This document shows positions 1-8,221 of a stretch of DNA of 64,000 nt, piece by piece. A model generated the notes under the pieces. It made no database searches. It was not told the origin of the DNA and saw nothing but the letters and a program-made list of their open reading frames with translations. Where the stretch lies: positions 94,649 to 158,648 of the forward strand of contig JAXMBS010000003.1 of assembly GCA_046349775.1 (NCBI GenBank), written 5' to 3'. The DNA is from JAEUIG01 sp046349775 (lineage in GTDB: Bacteria > Planctomycetota > Planctomycetia > Planctomycetales > Planctomycetaceae). Both the position numbers and the translations under genes were made by a program. Positions within the stretch are counted from its first letter, which is position 1. The number at the start of each line of letters is the position of its first letter.

Positions 1-227
1 ATGCCTTCCTTCAGCTTCTGCACCCGACCTTCGGGATCGAGAAACGCGAGATGCCTGGGCGTGGCCGACGGATTTGCGATCTGCACCGTCTTGCCCAGGC
101 TCTCCAGCAGGAACGCCAGCCCCAGTTCCGAGCCGATCGCGTCCGCATCCGGCCGCACGTGGCTCGAGATGACGAACCGGTTCGATTCGTCGAGAACCTC
201 TGCCAGTGGTGTCCAGTCGATCGACAT
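1..227 (-). CDS. nrnA: DHH-family phosphoesterase (NrnA-like), 3' part lost at window edge
   Basis: Only the first 75 codons are in the window. The protein starts MSIDWTPLAEVLDESNRFV and carries the DHH-family metal motif SHVRPDADAIGSELG at residues 22-36, with H23, D27 and D29 as likely Mn ligands. Members of this family (NrnA) degrade short oligoribonucleotides and dephosphorylate pAp. The ATG at 227 is chosen because an in-frame stop lies five codons upstream. The gene reads in the same direction as ribF, 140 bp upstream; nrnA-ribF adjacency is common near the translation-factor operon in many bacteria. Family assignment is firm; the exact substrate cannot be judged from this fragment. Confidence 0.8.
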   Translation of the reverse strand, partial: MSIDWTPLAEVLDESNRFVISSHVRPDADAIGSELGLAFLLESLGKTVQIANPSATPRHLAFLDPEGRVQKLKEG

Positions 228-367
228 GACGGCCTGCTTTCACGTTGTGCCGCTCAAGTTGTAGCGGAACAGCGGCCACAGATCGATCGTCAGGTCGAGT
301 GCTCCCGTCCCTGGAGCGACACACCCATCGCACAGCGAAGGACTTGGCGACCGACGTCAACGACCAC

Positions 368-1312
368 CTACAGCAGATCGCCTCGCAAGAAAGGCTGTAC
401 CGTCTCTACGGCTTTCCGCACGTCCTGCGACAACTGACTCCGCAGCTCGTCCACGCCCGAAAACCGCCGCGTGCCGCGAATCCGGCCGACCAGATCGACC
501 GAGAGTTCCCGGTCGTACAGCGGCTGGCCGGAATAGTCGATCAAATGTGTCTCGATCTTCCGTGCGCCTTCGCCAAACGTCGGATTCGGACCGCAGTGCA
601 CCGCGGCGGCGTAGCGTGCTCCGTTGAACTCGGCCACGCCGGCATAGACCCCGTCGGCCGGCAGGAGCGTCGCGATTTGCTCCAGATTTGCGGTGCCGAA
701 TCCCAGCGCGACGCCGCGACCGGCGCCGCGTGCGACCTGCCCCGTCAGCCGGTACGGGTGTCCGAGCATTTCCACGGCGTCCGCGAGTCGTCCGTCGACG
801 ATCGCCTGGCGGATGCTGCTCGACGACACCGGCGTCCCGCCCGTCGCCACTGCCTCGACCACTGTCAGCGGGAGCTGGGCCGCCGAGCAGAAGTCTCGCA
901 GCACGTCGATCGTCCCGGCGCGGCCGCGGCCGAAGCAGAAGTTCGGCCCCTCCACAATCCCCGTCGCCCCGATCTCGGCCAGCACGATGCGATCGAAGAA
1001 CTCGCGCGCCGTGAGGTTCAGCAGCGCCGGATCCGTCGGATACTGGATCAGGCAATCGACGCCACAGGCCGCAATCAGTTCGGCCTTTCGCGCCGGAGTA
1101 GTGAGCCGGGCCGGCGCGCGGTCCGGCGCGACCAGATTCAGTGGATGCGGTTCAAACGTCAGCGCCACTGCCGGCACGCCCCCCTGCCGCGCCGACTCCA
1201 CGAGCGCTCGCAGCATCCGCTGGTGTCCGCGATGCACGCCGTCGAAGTTTCCAATCGACAGACGCCCGCGACGATAGGCAGACGCGTCGTGAAATCCGTG
1301 CTGAACCTGCAT
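368..1312 (-). CDS. ribF: Bifunctional riboflavin kinase / FAD synthetase
   Basis: The 314-residue product makes FMN from riboflavin and then FAD in the cytoplasm. The N-terminal nucleotidyltransferase half has the signature GNFDGVHRGH at residues 21-30 and a later SSSSIRQAI segment. The C-terminal flavokinase half shows GRGVALGFGTANL (the family usually has FPTANL, so a Gly replaces the Pro here) and the GARKIETHLIDYSG region. The length is normal for RibF. The reading frame is open upstream to 1477, but the ATG at 1312 gives the standard N-terminus just before the first motif, so the longer start is rejected. It lies upstream of the nrnA-like gene on the same strand. Confidence 0.93.
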   Translation of the reverse strand: MQVQHGFHDASAYRRGRLSIGNFDGVHRGHQRMLRALVESARQGGVPAVALTFEPHPLNLVAPDRAPARLTTPARKAELIAACGVDCLIQYPTDPALLNLTAREFFDRIVLAEIGATGIVEGPNFCFGRGRAGTIDVLRDFCSAAQLPLTVVEAVATGGTPVSSSSIRQAIVDGRLADAVEMLGHPYRLTGQVARGAGRGVALGFGTANLEQIATLLPADGVYAGVAEFNGARYAAAVHCGPNPTFGEGARKIETHLIDYSGQPLYDRELSVDLVGRIRGTRRFSGVDELRSQLSQDVRKAVETVQPFLRGDLL

Positions 1313-1475
1313 CAACGCTGCGTCTCGCGTGGCCAGGGGCGGTCGACGATGGCCGCGGGCGCCGGCCGCCGCTCGCGACGACCGGTCCTGTCCGATATAA
1401 AGGGCACTGTCGGAAACTGCAATCCCATTTCGGACGGCGCCAACCGACACGCCGTGTGTTTCTGTTTCCAGCCCC

Positions 1476-1946
1476 ATGACGACTGCCGAGATCCTCCGAC
1501 GACGAACGCTCCGTTTCAGATCCCTTGACGAAATGCTCGAAGACGCCCGGCGTGTCGTCGCGGGTCCGTTTACGACGACGGGCCACTGGACGGCCGCAGA
1601 GATCTTCGATCATCTGGCGCGGGCCTTCGACGGGTCGCTGGACGGATACGGTTTTGTCGCGCCGCTCTGGTTGCGGCTGCTCGTTCGGCCTTTCCGGAAC
1701 GGAATCCTCGTAAAGCCGATGAAGTCCGGAATTCGCCTCCCGGCACGGGCGGCGACGCTCCTGCCGGCGAAGGATGCTTCCACCGAGGAGGCGCTCGCGC
1801 ATCTCGAACGCAGCGCTCAGAGGTTGAAGTCCGAAAAGCCCGAACACTTTCACCCCATCATGGGCCGACTGACGCCGGAAGAATACCTGCTGCTGCACCT
1901 TCGGCACGCGGAGTTGCATCTGGGTTTCATTGTGCCGACTGCCTGA
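1476..1946 (+). CDS. DUF1569 (DinB-like fold) protein
   Basis: A 156-residue cytoplasmic protein matching DUF1569, a DinB/YfiT-like four-helix family common in planctomycetes. Visible features are TGHWTAAEIFDHLARAF near residues 36-52, a basic hydrophobic stretch, and the C-terminal RHAELHLGFI. The three spaced histidines (H in GHW, DHL and RHAELHL) resemble the metal triad of DinB-type proteins. Its biochemical role is unknown; relatives include thiol transferases. It is transcribed away from ribF, so 1313-1475 must hold two divergent promoters. Confidence 0.8.
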   Translation: MTTAEILRRRTLRFRSLDEMLEDARRVVAGPFTTTGHWTAAEIFDHLARAFDGSLDGYGFVAPLWLRLLVRPFRNGILVKPMKSGIRLPARAATLLPAKDASTEEALAHLERSAQRLKSEKPEHFHPIMGRLTPEEYLLLHLRHAELHLGFIVPTA

Positions 1947-2048
1947 CGATTCGCGGCGACTCCCGGCGAACTGTCGAAAAAATGCCGTGTCTGTGCAGTG
2001 CTGGGTGCTTGACGCCTGTCGGTCGGACCGATACTTTTCTGTCGAGCC

Positions 2049-2122
<74 letters not shown>

Positions 2123-2133
2123 CTACAAACACA

Positions 2134-2166
2134 GACCCGTGGTCAGGTTCTGACCACGGGTCGGCT
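2134..2166 (+). terminator. Intrinsic terminator of tRNA-Asp
   Basis: A perfect 13-bp inverted repeat, GACCCGTGGTCAG (2134-2146) and CTGACCACGGGTC (2150-2162), separated by GTT. It starts 11 bases after the tRNA. The following GGCTCGTTTT is only modestly T-rich, but the stem strength and position make a terminator the best reading. Confidence 0.75.
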
Positions 2167-2513
2167 CGTTTTGGGGAGGGAAGACGTCCCAAGATCGACT
2201 CGCCGGCGGACCCCAGCCGGGCTCTCTGATTATCACCGGTCCAGCTGTGGAGCTTCGCGGAAGTGCCTCGCAGCAGAGGCAACCGCGGCCATTCGCCCCG
2301 AGCGGCATCCTCTCCGCCAAGCGCGAGGCGAATGGCCGACGGCCGGCCTGGGGGGGCCGGCCGTACTGATTGCTGGCGGTGCCTCCTGTCCGCCGAATCC
2401 GCGAGCCCGGTAGCCAGCGGATAGTCCTCCGCCCCGCAGGGCGGTCGATCCCGACGTCATCGCCGGATCGCAAGTTTCCCGTGATTCATCAACTTCACTG
2501 CCGCCAGGCGGCC
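2167..2513. other. Intergenic, no gene recognised
   Basis: Between the tRNA terminator and the 3' end of mraZ. Several short open frames exist on both strands, but none has a recognisable protein motif or ribosome binding site. A small GCCGCC/GGCGGC-type hairpin lies near 2500, just past the mraZ stop, without a T tract. Confidence 0.5.
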
Positions 2514-2951
2514 CTACGACAGAGCCTCTTGCGCCAGCCGGTCGAAGGCCTGGCCGTGCTCCTGCAAAAACGCCGTCCAGACCGCCGAATCCCAGATCTC
2601 AACGTGATCGTGAACGCCGATCAGCACCACGTCCTGCTTCAACTGGGCAAACTCCACCAGCCGCTCCGGCAGCCGAATGCGGCCTTGCCCGTCGATCTCC
2701 ACCCGCTCCGCCTGGGAGTAGTACAGCCGCAGGTAATTCGCGACACTGCTCCTCGCCGGAGACAGCTCCTCGATTCGCACCGCACGCCGCTCAAACGTGC
2801 GCGGGGAAAAGATGGATAGCGAACGGCCGACTTCCGGAGCGACATACAACTCCTTCAACTCCGCGTCGCCGATCGCGTCTCTGAGCCGCTTGGGAATGGC
2901 CAGACGCTGCTTGTCGTCCAGCGCCCGCTGATAGGTTCCCGTCAGCGCCAT
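2514..2951 (-). CDS. mraZ: MraZ, AbrB-like transcriptional regulator
   Basis: A 145-residue protein with two SpoVT/AbrB swapped-hairpin repeats. The first is LDDKQRLAIPKRLRD near residues 11-25 and the second is EIDGQGRIRLPERLVE near residues 80-95, both matching the MraZ DxKGRxxxPxxxR pattern. MraZ forms a ring-shaped DNA-binding oligomer and classically represses the division and cell-wall (dcw) operon. The frame opens further upstream to 3023, but the ATG at 2951 gives the canonical MALTGTYQR start. No rsmH, ftsL or mur gene lies near it: a tRNA is downstream and a glycosyltransferase upstream. An operator-like array lies 67-101 bp upstream. Confidence 0.92.
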   Translation of the reverse strand: MALTGTYQRALDDKQRLAIPKRLRDAIGDAELKELYVAPEVGRSLSIFSPRTFERRAVRIEELSPARSSVANYLRLYYSQAERVEIDGQGRIRLPERLVEFAQLKQDVVLIGVHDHVEIWDSAVWTAFLQEHGQAFDRLAQEALS

Positions 2952-3017
2952 TCCCGCACCGCTTGATGAGTGGCCAAGGTCGCCGGAATCGGCAGTTGCA
3001 CCGCGCCGTTCTGCACC

Positions 3018-3052
3018 CACCACTCGTCGCCATCATTCCCCACGCGGCCCCA
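3018..3052 (-). promoter_or_regulatory. Putative MraZ-binding repeat array
   Basis: On the minus strand the sequence reads TGGGG (3052-3048), TGGGG (3042-3038), TGGCG (3032-3028), TGGTG (3022-3018), each box separated by exactly five bases. Known MraZ operators are TGGGN repeats with 5-nt spacers upstream of mraZ itself, so autoregulation is the natural inference. The array ends 67 bp before the mraZ ATG. Confidence 0.6.
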
Positions 3053-3210
3053 AAATATCAACGCGCGGCCTGCCGTCAAGACCCCGTGCGCGACTTCGCC
3101 CAGCGTTCCCGCGGCCCTCTGCGCGCAGGTGCTGACGGCAGACCAGATTGGGGAATTCAATGAATTTTTTTGACGACTCTTGCTGTACGGCAGCGGCCGT
3201 TATCACGTGT

Positions 3211-4419
3211 TCAGCAACGAACCGAATTCAGCAATTGCTCGTAGAGATCGGCATATTGCCGCACCATCAGTTCAGTCGTAAGCATAAACCTGGAAGCTAG
3301 ATACGTCCCGGACGCCAGTTCGTTCAGCCGCTCCTCATTGCGCAGCACCGACGACAATGCATCGCGTAATGCCGCGACCTCGCCCGGCGGAACGATCAGT
3401 CCAGTGACTCCGTCCTCGACCGATCCGGAAGCGATCGGCCGGACCTTCGATTCATCTTGCGGTCGAGCGAACTCCAGCGGGCGTCGCACTCCTTCGACGT
3501 CCGTCGCGATGACTGGCAGATGCGCCGCCATTGCCTCCGAGACAACGTTCGGTTGCCCTTCCCACAGCGATGGCAGGACAAACAATGACGCCGACTTCAG
3601 CAGTCGCGGCACGTCGTCGCGGAAGCCGAGCAGGACAATCCGATCGCGACAGCCAAGCTCATCAATCTGCTTCTGCAGCTCGCCACGCAGCGGTCCTTCT
3701 CCGACGATCATCAACCGCCAATCCGCATGCGGTTTCAACAGCGGCGCCACGGCTTCGATCAGCAGCCGGTGCCCCTTCTGCGGATGCAGCCGGCCGACGG
3801 CGATCATCCACTTTGTATCGGGCGGCGCGCCGAGTTCGGCATTGGGAATAGGCCGCGCCCCCTGAAACTTTCCAACCTCCACGCCGTTCGGGATCACGGT
3901 GACTGTGTCCGGCCGCAATCTCGCGTCACGGATGGAAAATGTCGCCACCTGCGGACTGACGCATACGTGGTTCGTCACCAGCGATCGCGTCAGCCGCTCC
4001 AGTTGCACGTGCCACGACTTCTCGCGCTCGGCCACGCGGATGCCGGAGACAATCACGGGTACGCGCGCCAATGCGCCGGTGATGCGCCCCGCCATGTTTC
4101 CGTGAAACAAAAACGTCTGCAGCAACTCCGGCCGCCATTGTCGCAGTTCGCGAACCAGCGCTGGAAATCGCCACACGTCGCGCAATCCCCTCCAACCCAG
4201 ACACGTGCAGGGGATGCCGGCCTGCTCGAGCCGATCGACCAGTGCGCCCCGGCGGCTCAGGCAAAACACGCGCGGCGACCAGTCGCGCCGATCGAGTCCG
4301 CAGGCGATATTCACGAGGCATTGCTCGGCGCCACCGACGTCCAGATCGGTGATGCAGAACGCAATCCGGCGCGGAACAGTCGGCCGGGGCGACGCGTCTG
4401 GTGGAACCTCGGCGCTCAT
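3211..4419 (-). CDS. Glycosyltransferase family 4
   Basis: A 402-residue GT-B fold retaining glycosyltransferase. The N-terminal domain has the acceptor-side motif DLDVGGAEQCLVNIA near residues 25-39. The C-terminal donor-binding domain has AVGRLHPQKGH near 205-215 and the E-x7-E type signature LPSLWEGQPNVVSEAM near 275-290. It probably transfers a sugar from a nucleotide sugar to a lipid or polysaccharide acceptor at the cytoplasmic face; the substrate is unknown. Its ATG overlaps the stop of the Hsp70-like gene by 4 bp (ATGA), so the two are translationally coupled. No transmembrane helix is evident. Confidence 0.88.
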   Translation of the reverse strand: MSAEVPPDASPRPTVPRRIAFCITDLDVGGAEQCLVNIACGLDRRDWSPRVFCLSRRGALVDRLEQAGIPCTCLGWRGLRDVWRFPALVRELRQWRPELLQTFLFHGNMAGRITGALARVPVIVSGIRVAEREKSWHVQLERLTRSLVTNHVCVSPQVATFSIRDARLRPDTVTVIPNGVEVGKFQGARPIPNAELGAPPDTKWMIAVGRLHPQKGHRLLIEAVAPLLKPHADWRLMIVGEGPLRGELQKQIDELGCRDRIVLLGFRDDVPRLLKSASLFVLPSLWEGQPNVVSEAMAAHLPVIATDVEGVRRPLEFARPQDESKVRPIASGSVEDGVTGLIVPPGEVAALRDALSSVLRNEERLNELASGTYLASRFMLTTELMVRQYADLYEQLLNSVRC

Positions 4420-6497
4420 CCGTCGAGGTTCCAGAACTCGTCAGCTCCCTCGGCGTCGGGCGACTTCTGCGGCGGACGCGAGCGGGCGGCGGAGCCTTTG
4501 GGTTTTAAGCCCCCAGGCGGCGTCTTGCCGGAGAGCGGCAGAATGTCGCGATCGGCCGCCGGCGGACGAGGCGCCTTCCGCGGCTTCGCCGGCGGCGCCG
4601 TTCTTCCGCAGCCCGTGCATTTTCCTTTCGCGCCGAGCGGTTCGCCGCAGTAATTGCACAGCAGGATCGGCCGCTGAGCCCGCTCCAGCATTTCGGCCAC
4701 TTCGGGGCTCGGTGGTTTCGCGGCGGCCTTCGTCGCCTCCAGTTTCTTCGTCTCCGGCTTCGCCGCTTCGACGTTCTTCGCGTCCGGCTTTGCGACGGCG
4801 GCCTTGGGCGACCTGCTCAACAACGTCGCTTGCGGTTTCGCATCATCTTTCCGCGGAATGACAGTCACGACGGGCACATCCGGCGCGGGGACCGGATCCG
4901 TTCCGCTGGCGAGAGGCCCGCCCTCCGGCTGCAACGCGACCTCGGCCGCATGCGCCTGTTCGGGCGTCAGGTAAGTGCGATTCTCTTCACGCACAATAAC
5001 CGCCATCGCCATCCGGCCGCTGGTCTCATCGCGCGCCTCGACGTGGACGCGCGCCTGCTCGTCATACCGCAGCGTCACCTCGATGGGCGACGACACCGGC
5101 AGATTCTCCGGCAATTGTTCGATCACGCATGCGCCCAGCCTGGCGTAGGGCTGCTCCGGCGTGATCCCGCTCTCCACGATCTGCAGATGCACCCGCCGCT
5201 GGTTCGGAATCACGGTTCCGAACCGCTGTTTCACTCGCACCGGCAGCGGCGTGTGCGGCGGCAGCAGATAGTGCGGCACCCGCTGCCCGGTCTCCGGATC
5301 GCGCACCAGGATCCCCAGCGCCCGCGCATTGACGCTCACCTGCCGGAATTTGGAGAGCTTCGCCGTCGCCGACTTGTGCAGATACGTGCTCGCGAACCGC
5401 TTGCCGCTCAGCAGCATGCCGGCGTAGTACGCCGCACCGTGCGAAATCGACTGGTCGGGAGACAACGTCGCATTGAGTGTCGTGCCGCTGATCCGCTGCA
5501 GCATGTCGCGGATCATCGGCATTCGCGTTGCCCCGCCGGTGACCAGGACCGAGTTCACGTGCGCCCAGCCCAGCTTGCGGTCGATCAAGAGCTTCTTCGT
5601 GATCTGTTCGCACCGCTCTACAAGGCCCCGCGACAGTCCTTCAAACCGCTCACGCGTTACGGAGATCGATTTGCGACGACCGGCGTGCTGGACGGCGATC
5701 GACGCCTTCGGCCGGACGCTCAAGCTCCGCTTCGTCTGTTCCACCTCCAGTGCCAGAGACTGCATGCTCTCCTTGTCGAGTCGCGGATCGGCCGGCGTTT
5801 CCTTGATAAATTCCTCGCAGGCGAACTGTTCCAGCCGCTTGTTCCAGTCGATGCCACCCAACTGCAGGTCGCCGCCGCTGGCAACCACCTTGACCTCGCT
5901 GCGGTTGTACTGCACCAGCGACAGGTCAAACGTCCCCCCCCCGAGGTCAAACACCAGCACCAGCTGGTCTTTGGCCAGCTCGGCGAACCACATCCCTTCT
6001 CCGAGCACATAGCACAGCGAGGCGGCCACTGGCTCATTAATGATGTCCACCCGCGCCAGGCCCGCGCGCATTCCCGCTTCGACGGTATCCTGCCGTTGCA
6101 GGTCGCTGAACTGCGCCGGAACTGTGATCACCGCATGACGGATGCGCCCCAGACGCTCCTCGGCGTTCTCCAGCAGCTTGCGAATGATCAGACTCGCCAC
6201 GTCCGGCGGTCGATGCATCACGCCGTCAATGATCCAGCACTTCTGCCGGTCCCCCATGAACCGCTTGGAGTTCTGGACAACCCGCTCTGGGTGCGTGACG
6301 GCGTTTCGGAGCGCCTCCGTTCCCACGATCGCCTGGTCGCCGTCGAACAGCACGACCGACGGCGTCGACAGCTCGCCGTCTTCATTCTCGATCGTGACCG
6401 GTGTCCCCTGCGGAGTCAGATACGAGATGCACGAGTAGGTCGTCCCCAGGTCGATGCCGATGGCATGCGCCGGCGTCTGCTTGCGAATTGCAGTCAT
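4416..6497 (-). CDS. Hsp70-like protein with C-terminal zinc ribbon
   Basis: A 693-residue protein with a DnaK-type ATPase: GIDLGTTYSCISYL at residues 14-27, FDLGGGTFDLSLV near 195, and the adenosine motif VLVTGGATRMP near 320. The substrate-binding half is divergent. After about residue 520 there is a Pro/Lys/Ala-rich linker, then a zinc ribbon CNYCGEPLGAKGKCTGCGR at 614-632 and a Pro-rich tail ending EFWNLDG. Classical DnaK has no such ribbon and ends in a different acidic tail, and no dnaJ or grpE is adjacent, so this is not the housekeeping DnaK. It is co-transcribed with the downstream glycosyltransferase. No CIRCE element was seen upstream. Confidence 0.85.
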   Translation of the reverse strand: MTAIRKQTPAHAIGIDLGTTYSCISYLTPQGTPVTIENEDGELSTPSVVLFDGDQAIVGTEALRNAVTHPERVVQNSKRFMGDRQKCWIIDGVMHRPPDVASLIIRKLLENAEERLGRIRHAVITVPAQFSDLQRQDTVEAGMRAGLARVDIINEPVAASLCYVLGEGMWFAELAKDQLVLVFDLGGGTFDLSLVQYNRSEVKVVASGGDLQLGGIDWNKRLEQFACEEFIKETPADPRLDKESMQSLALEVEQTKRSLSVRPKASIAVQHAGRRKSISVTRERFEGLSRGLVERCEQITKKLLIDRKLGWAHVNSVLVTGGATRMPMIRDMLQRISGTTLNATLSPDQSISHGAAYYAGMLLSGKRFASTYLHKSATAKLSKFRQVSVNARALGILVRDPETGQRVPHYLLPPHTPLPVRVKQRFGTVIPNQRRVHLQIVESGITPEQPYARLGACVIEQLPENLPVSSPIEVTLRYDEQARVHVEARDETSGRMAMAVIVREENRTYLTPEQAHAAEVALQPEGGPLASGTDPVPAPDVPVVTVIPRKDDAKPQATLLSRSPKAAVAKPDAKNVEAAKPETKKLEATKAAAKPPSPEVAEMLERAQRPILLCNYCGEPLGAKGKCTGCGRTAPPAKPRKAPRPPAADRDILPLSGKTPPGGLKPKGSAARSRPPQKSPDAEGADEFWNLDG

Positions 6498-6910
6498 TGG
6501 TCGAATCCGCTGGGAACGACGGCTCAGCGTCGGGAGGTGGGGCCGCCCGCTCGGACACTCGCGGCGAACGACAGGACTTCATCCTACCCTCGCGCCGGGG
6601 CGCTCTCCAGACATCTCTGATCGTCTCGGACGGCAGGAGTGAACTAAAAAATGCCCGGTGCATGGAGCGAACCGACGTCAGATATCGGCGGTCAGACGCC
6701 GGACGTCCAGAGAATGCCCGATGCGGGCACGCGACATTTGAGCATTCTGACATTCTCCCGCATTCAGACGACTCCATCTCTCAACTCCTGCCTCCGAAGT
6801 CATCGGGGCCCGGACCGGCGGGTTGGGGGTCAGTGCTGCGGCGATTACAATCGGCGCGTGCCTAGCGCCGGGTTCTCCGGCGTCCCGCCACCTCCAACAC
6901 TGTCTGGCCG
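6498..6910. other. Divergent promoter region hsp70-like / prs
   Basis: A 413-bp region between two divergent genes that must carry promoters for both. No gene, CIRCE-type inverted repeat or riboswitch was recognised. Short frames here have no family signature. Confidence 0.5.
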
Positions 6911-7858
6911 ATGTACGACCATCTCACCCTGATTTCCGGGCGTTCGCATCCGCAGTTGGCGCAGGACATCGCGATGTACCTGGGAGTGCCGCTGGCAAAC
7001 GTGGACGTCGTGGATTTTCCCGACGGCGAAACCAGCGTGCGGCTGAACCAGAACATCCGCGGCCGGGATGTGTTTCTGATCCAGCCGACGGGGCCGAAGG
7101 TCAATCAGAACCTGATGGAGTTGCTGATCCTGATCGACACCTGCATGCGGGCCAGCGCGGCGCGGATCACGGCCGTGATGCCGTACTTCGGCTACGCGCG
7201 GCAGGACCGCAAAGACGCCGGACGCGTGCCGATCACGTCCAAGCTGGTGGCCAATCTGATCACCGGCGCCGGCGCCAACCGCGTGCTGACGATCGATCTG
7301 CACGCGGCGCAGATTCAGGGCTTTTTCGACCTGCCCGTCGACCACCTGTTCGCTGCGCCGATCCTCGACGACTACTTCCGTTCGCTCGAAATCCCGCGCG
7401 ACGACCTGGTGATCGTCAGTCCGGACGAGGGCAGCATCAAGCGCGCGCTGCAGCACCAGGAGCATCTGGGAGGTTCGCTGGTCATCGTCGACAAACGCCG
7501 GTCGAGCGCGACGGAAACCCGACAGGCAAACCTGATCGGCGGGCCGATCACCGGCAAGACGGCGCTGATCTTCGACGACATGATCAGCACGGGGGGGTCG
7601 ATCGTCGGCGCGGTGAACGTGGCGCGGCAGCATGGCGCGAAGAAAGTGTTCGTCGGCGCGGCGCATGGGCTGTTCTGCGGTCCAGCCGTGGAGCGGCTGT
7701 CGCAGGCGGCGATCGACGAGATCGTCGTGACCGACTCCCTGCCGCAGACCGCGTCGCGCACGCTGCCGAACCTGCGCGTCGTCAGCATAGCGCCACTGCT
7801 GGGAGAAGCGATCCGGCGGATCCACCGAAATGAGTCAGTCAGCCGGCTGTTTGATTGA
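6911..7858 (+). CDS. prs: Ribose-phosphate pyrophosphokinase
   Basis: A 315-residue class I PRPP synthetase that converts ribose-5-phosphate and ATP to PRPP for nucleotide, His and Trp synthesis. Signatures are the substrate loop DFPDGETSVRLN near residues 34-45, the divalent-cation signature DLHAAQIQGFFD near 130-141, and the PRPP-binding loop IFDDMISTGGS near 216-226. The length matches the family. The ATG at 6911 gives the usual SGRSHPQLAQDIA N-terminus. It stands alone; the gene downstream is on the other strand. Confidence 0.95.
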   Translation: MYDHLTLISGRSHPQLAQDIAMYLGVPLANVDVVDFPDGETSVRLNQNIRGRDVFLIQPTGPKVNQNLMELLILIDTCMRASAARITAVMPYFGYARQDRKDAGRVPITSKLVANLITGAGANRVLTIDLHAAQIQGFFDLPVDHLFAAPILDDYFRSLEIPRDDLVIVSPDEGSIKRALQHQEHLGGSLVIVDKRRSSATETRQANLIGGPITGKTALIFDDMISTGGSIVGAVNVARQHGAKKVFVGAAHGLFCGPAVERLSQAAIDEIVVTDSLPQTASRTLPNLRVVSIAPLLGEAIRRIHRNESVSRLFD

Positions 7859-7899
7859 GTCGAGAGACGAGAGTCGAGAGATGCCGACGACGAACACGC

Positions 7900-7925
7900 G
7901 GGGTGCCACAAGCTTTGCCCGTGCA
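7900..7925. repeat. Partial copy of the cloverleaf-like GGGTGCCAC repeat
   Basis: GGGGTGCCACAAGC followed by TTTGCCCGTGCA matches the left half of the longer repeat at 23087, 31699 and 36853. The right half (CTGGCGGAGCCAG...GGCACCC) is missing here. Confidence 0.6.
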
Positions 7926-8021
7926 TGTTCAGTTTTATGTCGCCGAATCGTACGAGTAACGATCACGCCGCCGTTGGCGCGCGTGCGGCCGTCGCTGAAG
8001 ACCCTGAAAGGGTCACAGAAT

Positions 8022-8077
8022 GTAGCCGGGGGTCGAGCGTAGTGAGCCGCAGGCGAACGCAGCGATACCCCCGGTAT
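8022..8077. repeat. Palindromic intergenic repeat (GCCGGGGGT ... ACCCCCGGT)
   Basis: A long imperfect hairpin with outer arms GTAGCCGGGGGT and ATACCCCCGGTAT and an inner GAGCGTAGTGAGCCGCAGG segment. A small ACCCTGAAAGGGT palindrome lies just upstream at 8001-8013. It is non-coding in appearance and similar in style to REP elements. Confidence 0.6.
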
Positions 8078-8093
8078 TGGACTCGCAACGATT

Positions 8094-8166
8094 TCCCCCT
8101 CTCCCCCGCAAGACGCGGTGAATACACGCGACGCGCGAGCCGGGGGAGAGGGCCGGGGTGAGGGGT
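8094..8166. repeat. REP-like palindrome (CCCTCTCCCCC ... GGGGGAGAGGG)
   Basis: CCCCCTCTCCCCCGC pairs with GCCGGGGGAGAGGG about 30 bases later and is followed by CCGGGGTGAGGGG. This is the widespread bacterial REP-like hairpin style. Degenerate halves occur near 41825 (CACCCTCTCCCCCGACTG) and 47142 (GGGGGAGCGGGACGGGGTG). Confidence 0.65.
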
Positions 8167-8221
8167 GCAGCACAGTCGACGCTCTTATCAGTGCACGCGA
8201 CGATACATTCACCATCCGCAT

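Noticed and set aside
245..1528. 427-codon plus-strand frame across ribF
   Set aside because: Antisense shadow; ribF on the minus strand has all expected motifs.
4830..6620. 596-codon open frame on the plus strand opposite the Hsp70-like gene
   Set aside because: His/Arg-rich shadow of the real minus-strand gene; no motif and typical for GC-rich antisense frames.
6498..6910. CIRCE/HrcA operator upstream of the Hsp70-like gene
   Set aside because: No TTAGCACTC-N9-GAGTGCTAA inverted repeat was found in the region.
7835..8221. 128-codon minus-strand frame downstream of prs
   Set aside because: Runs through three palindromic repeat families; the apparent protein is a translation of repeats.
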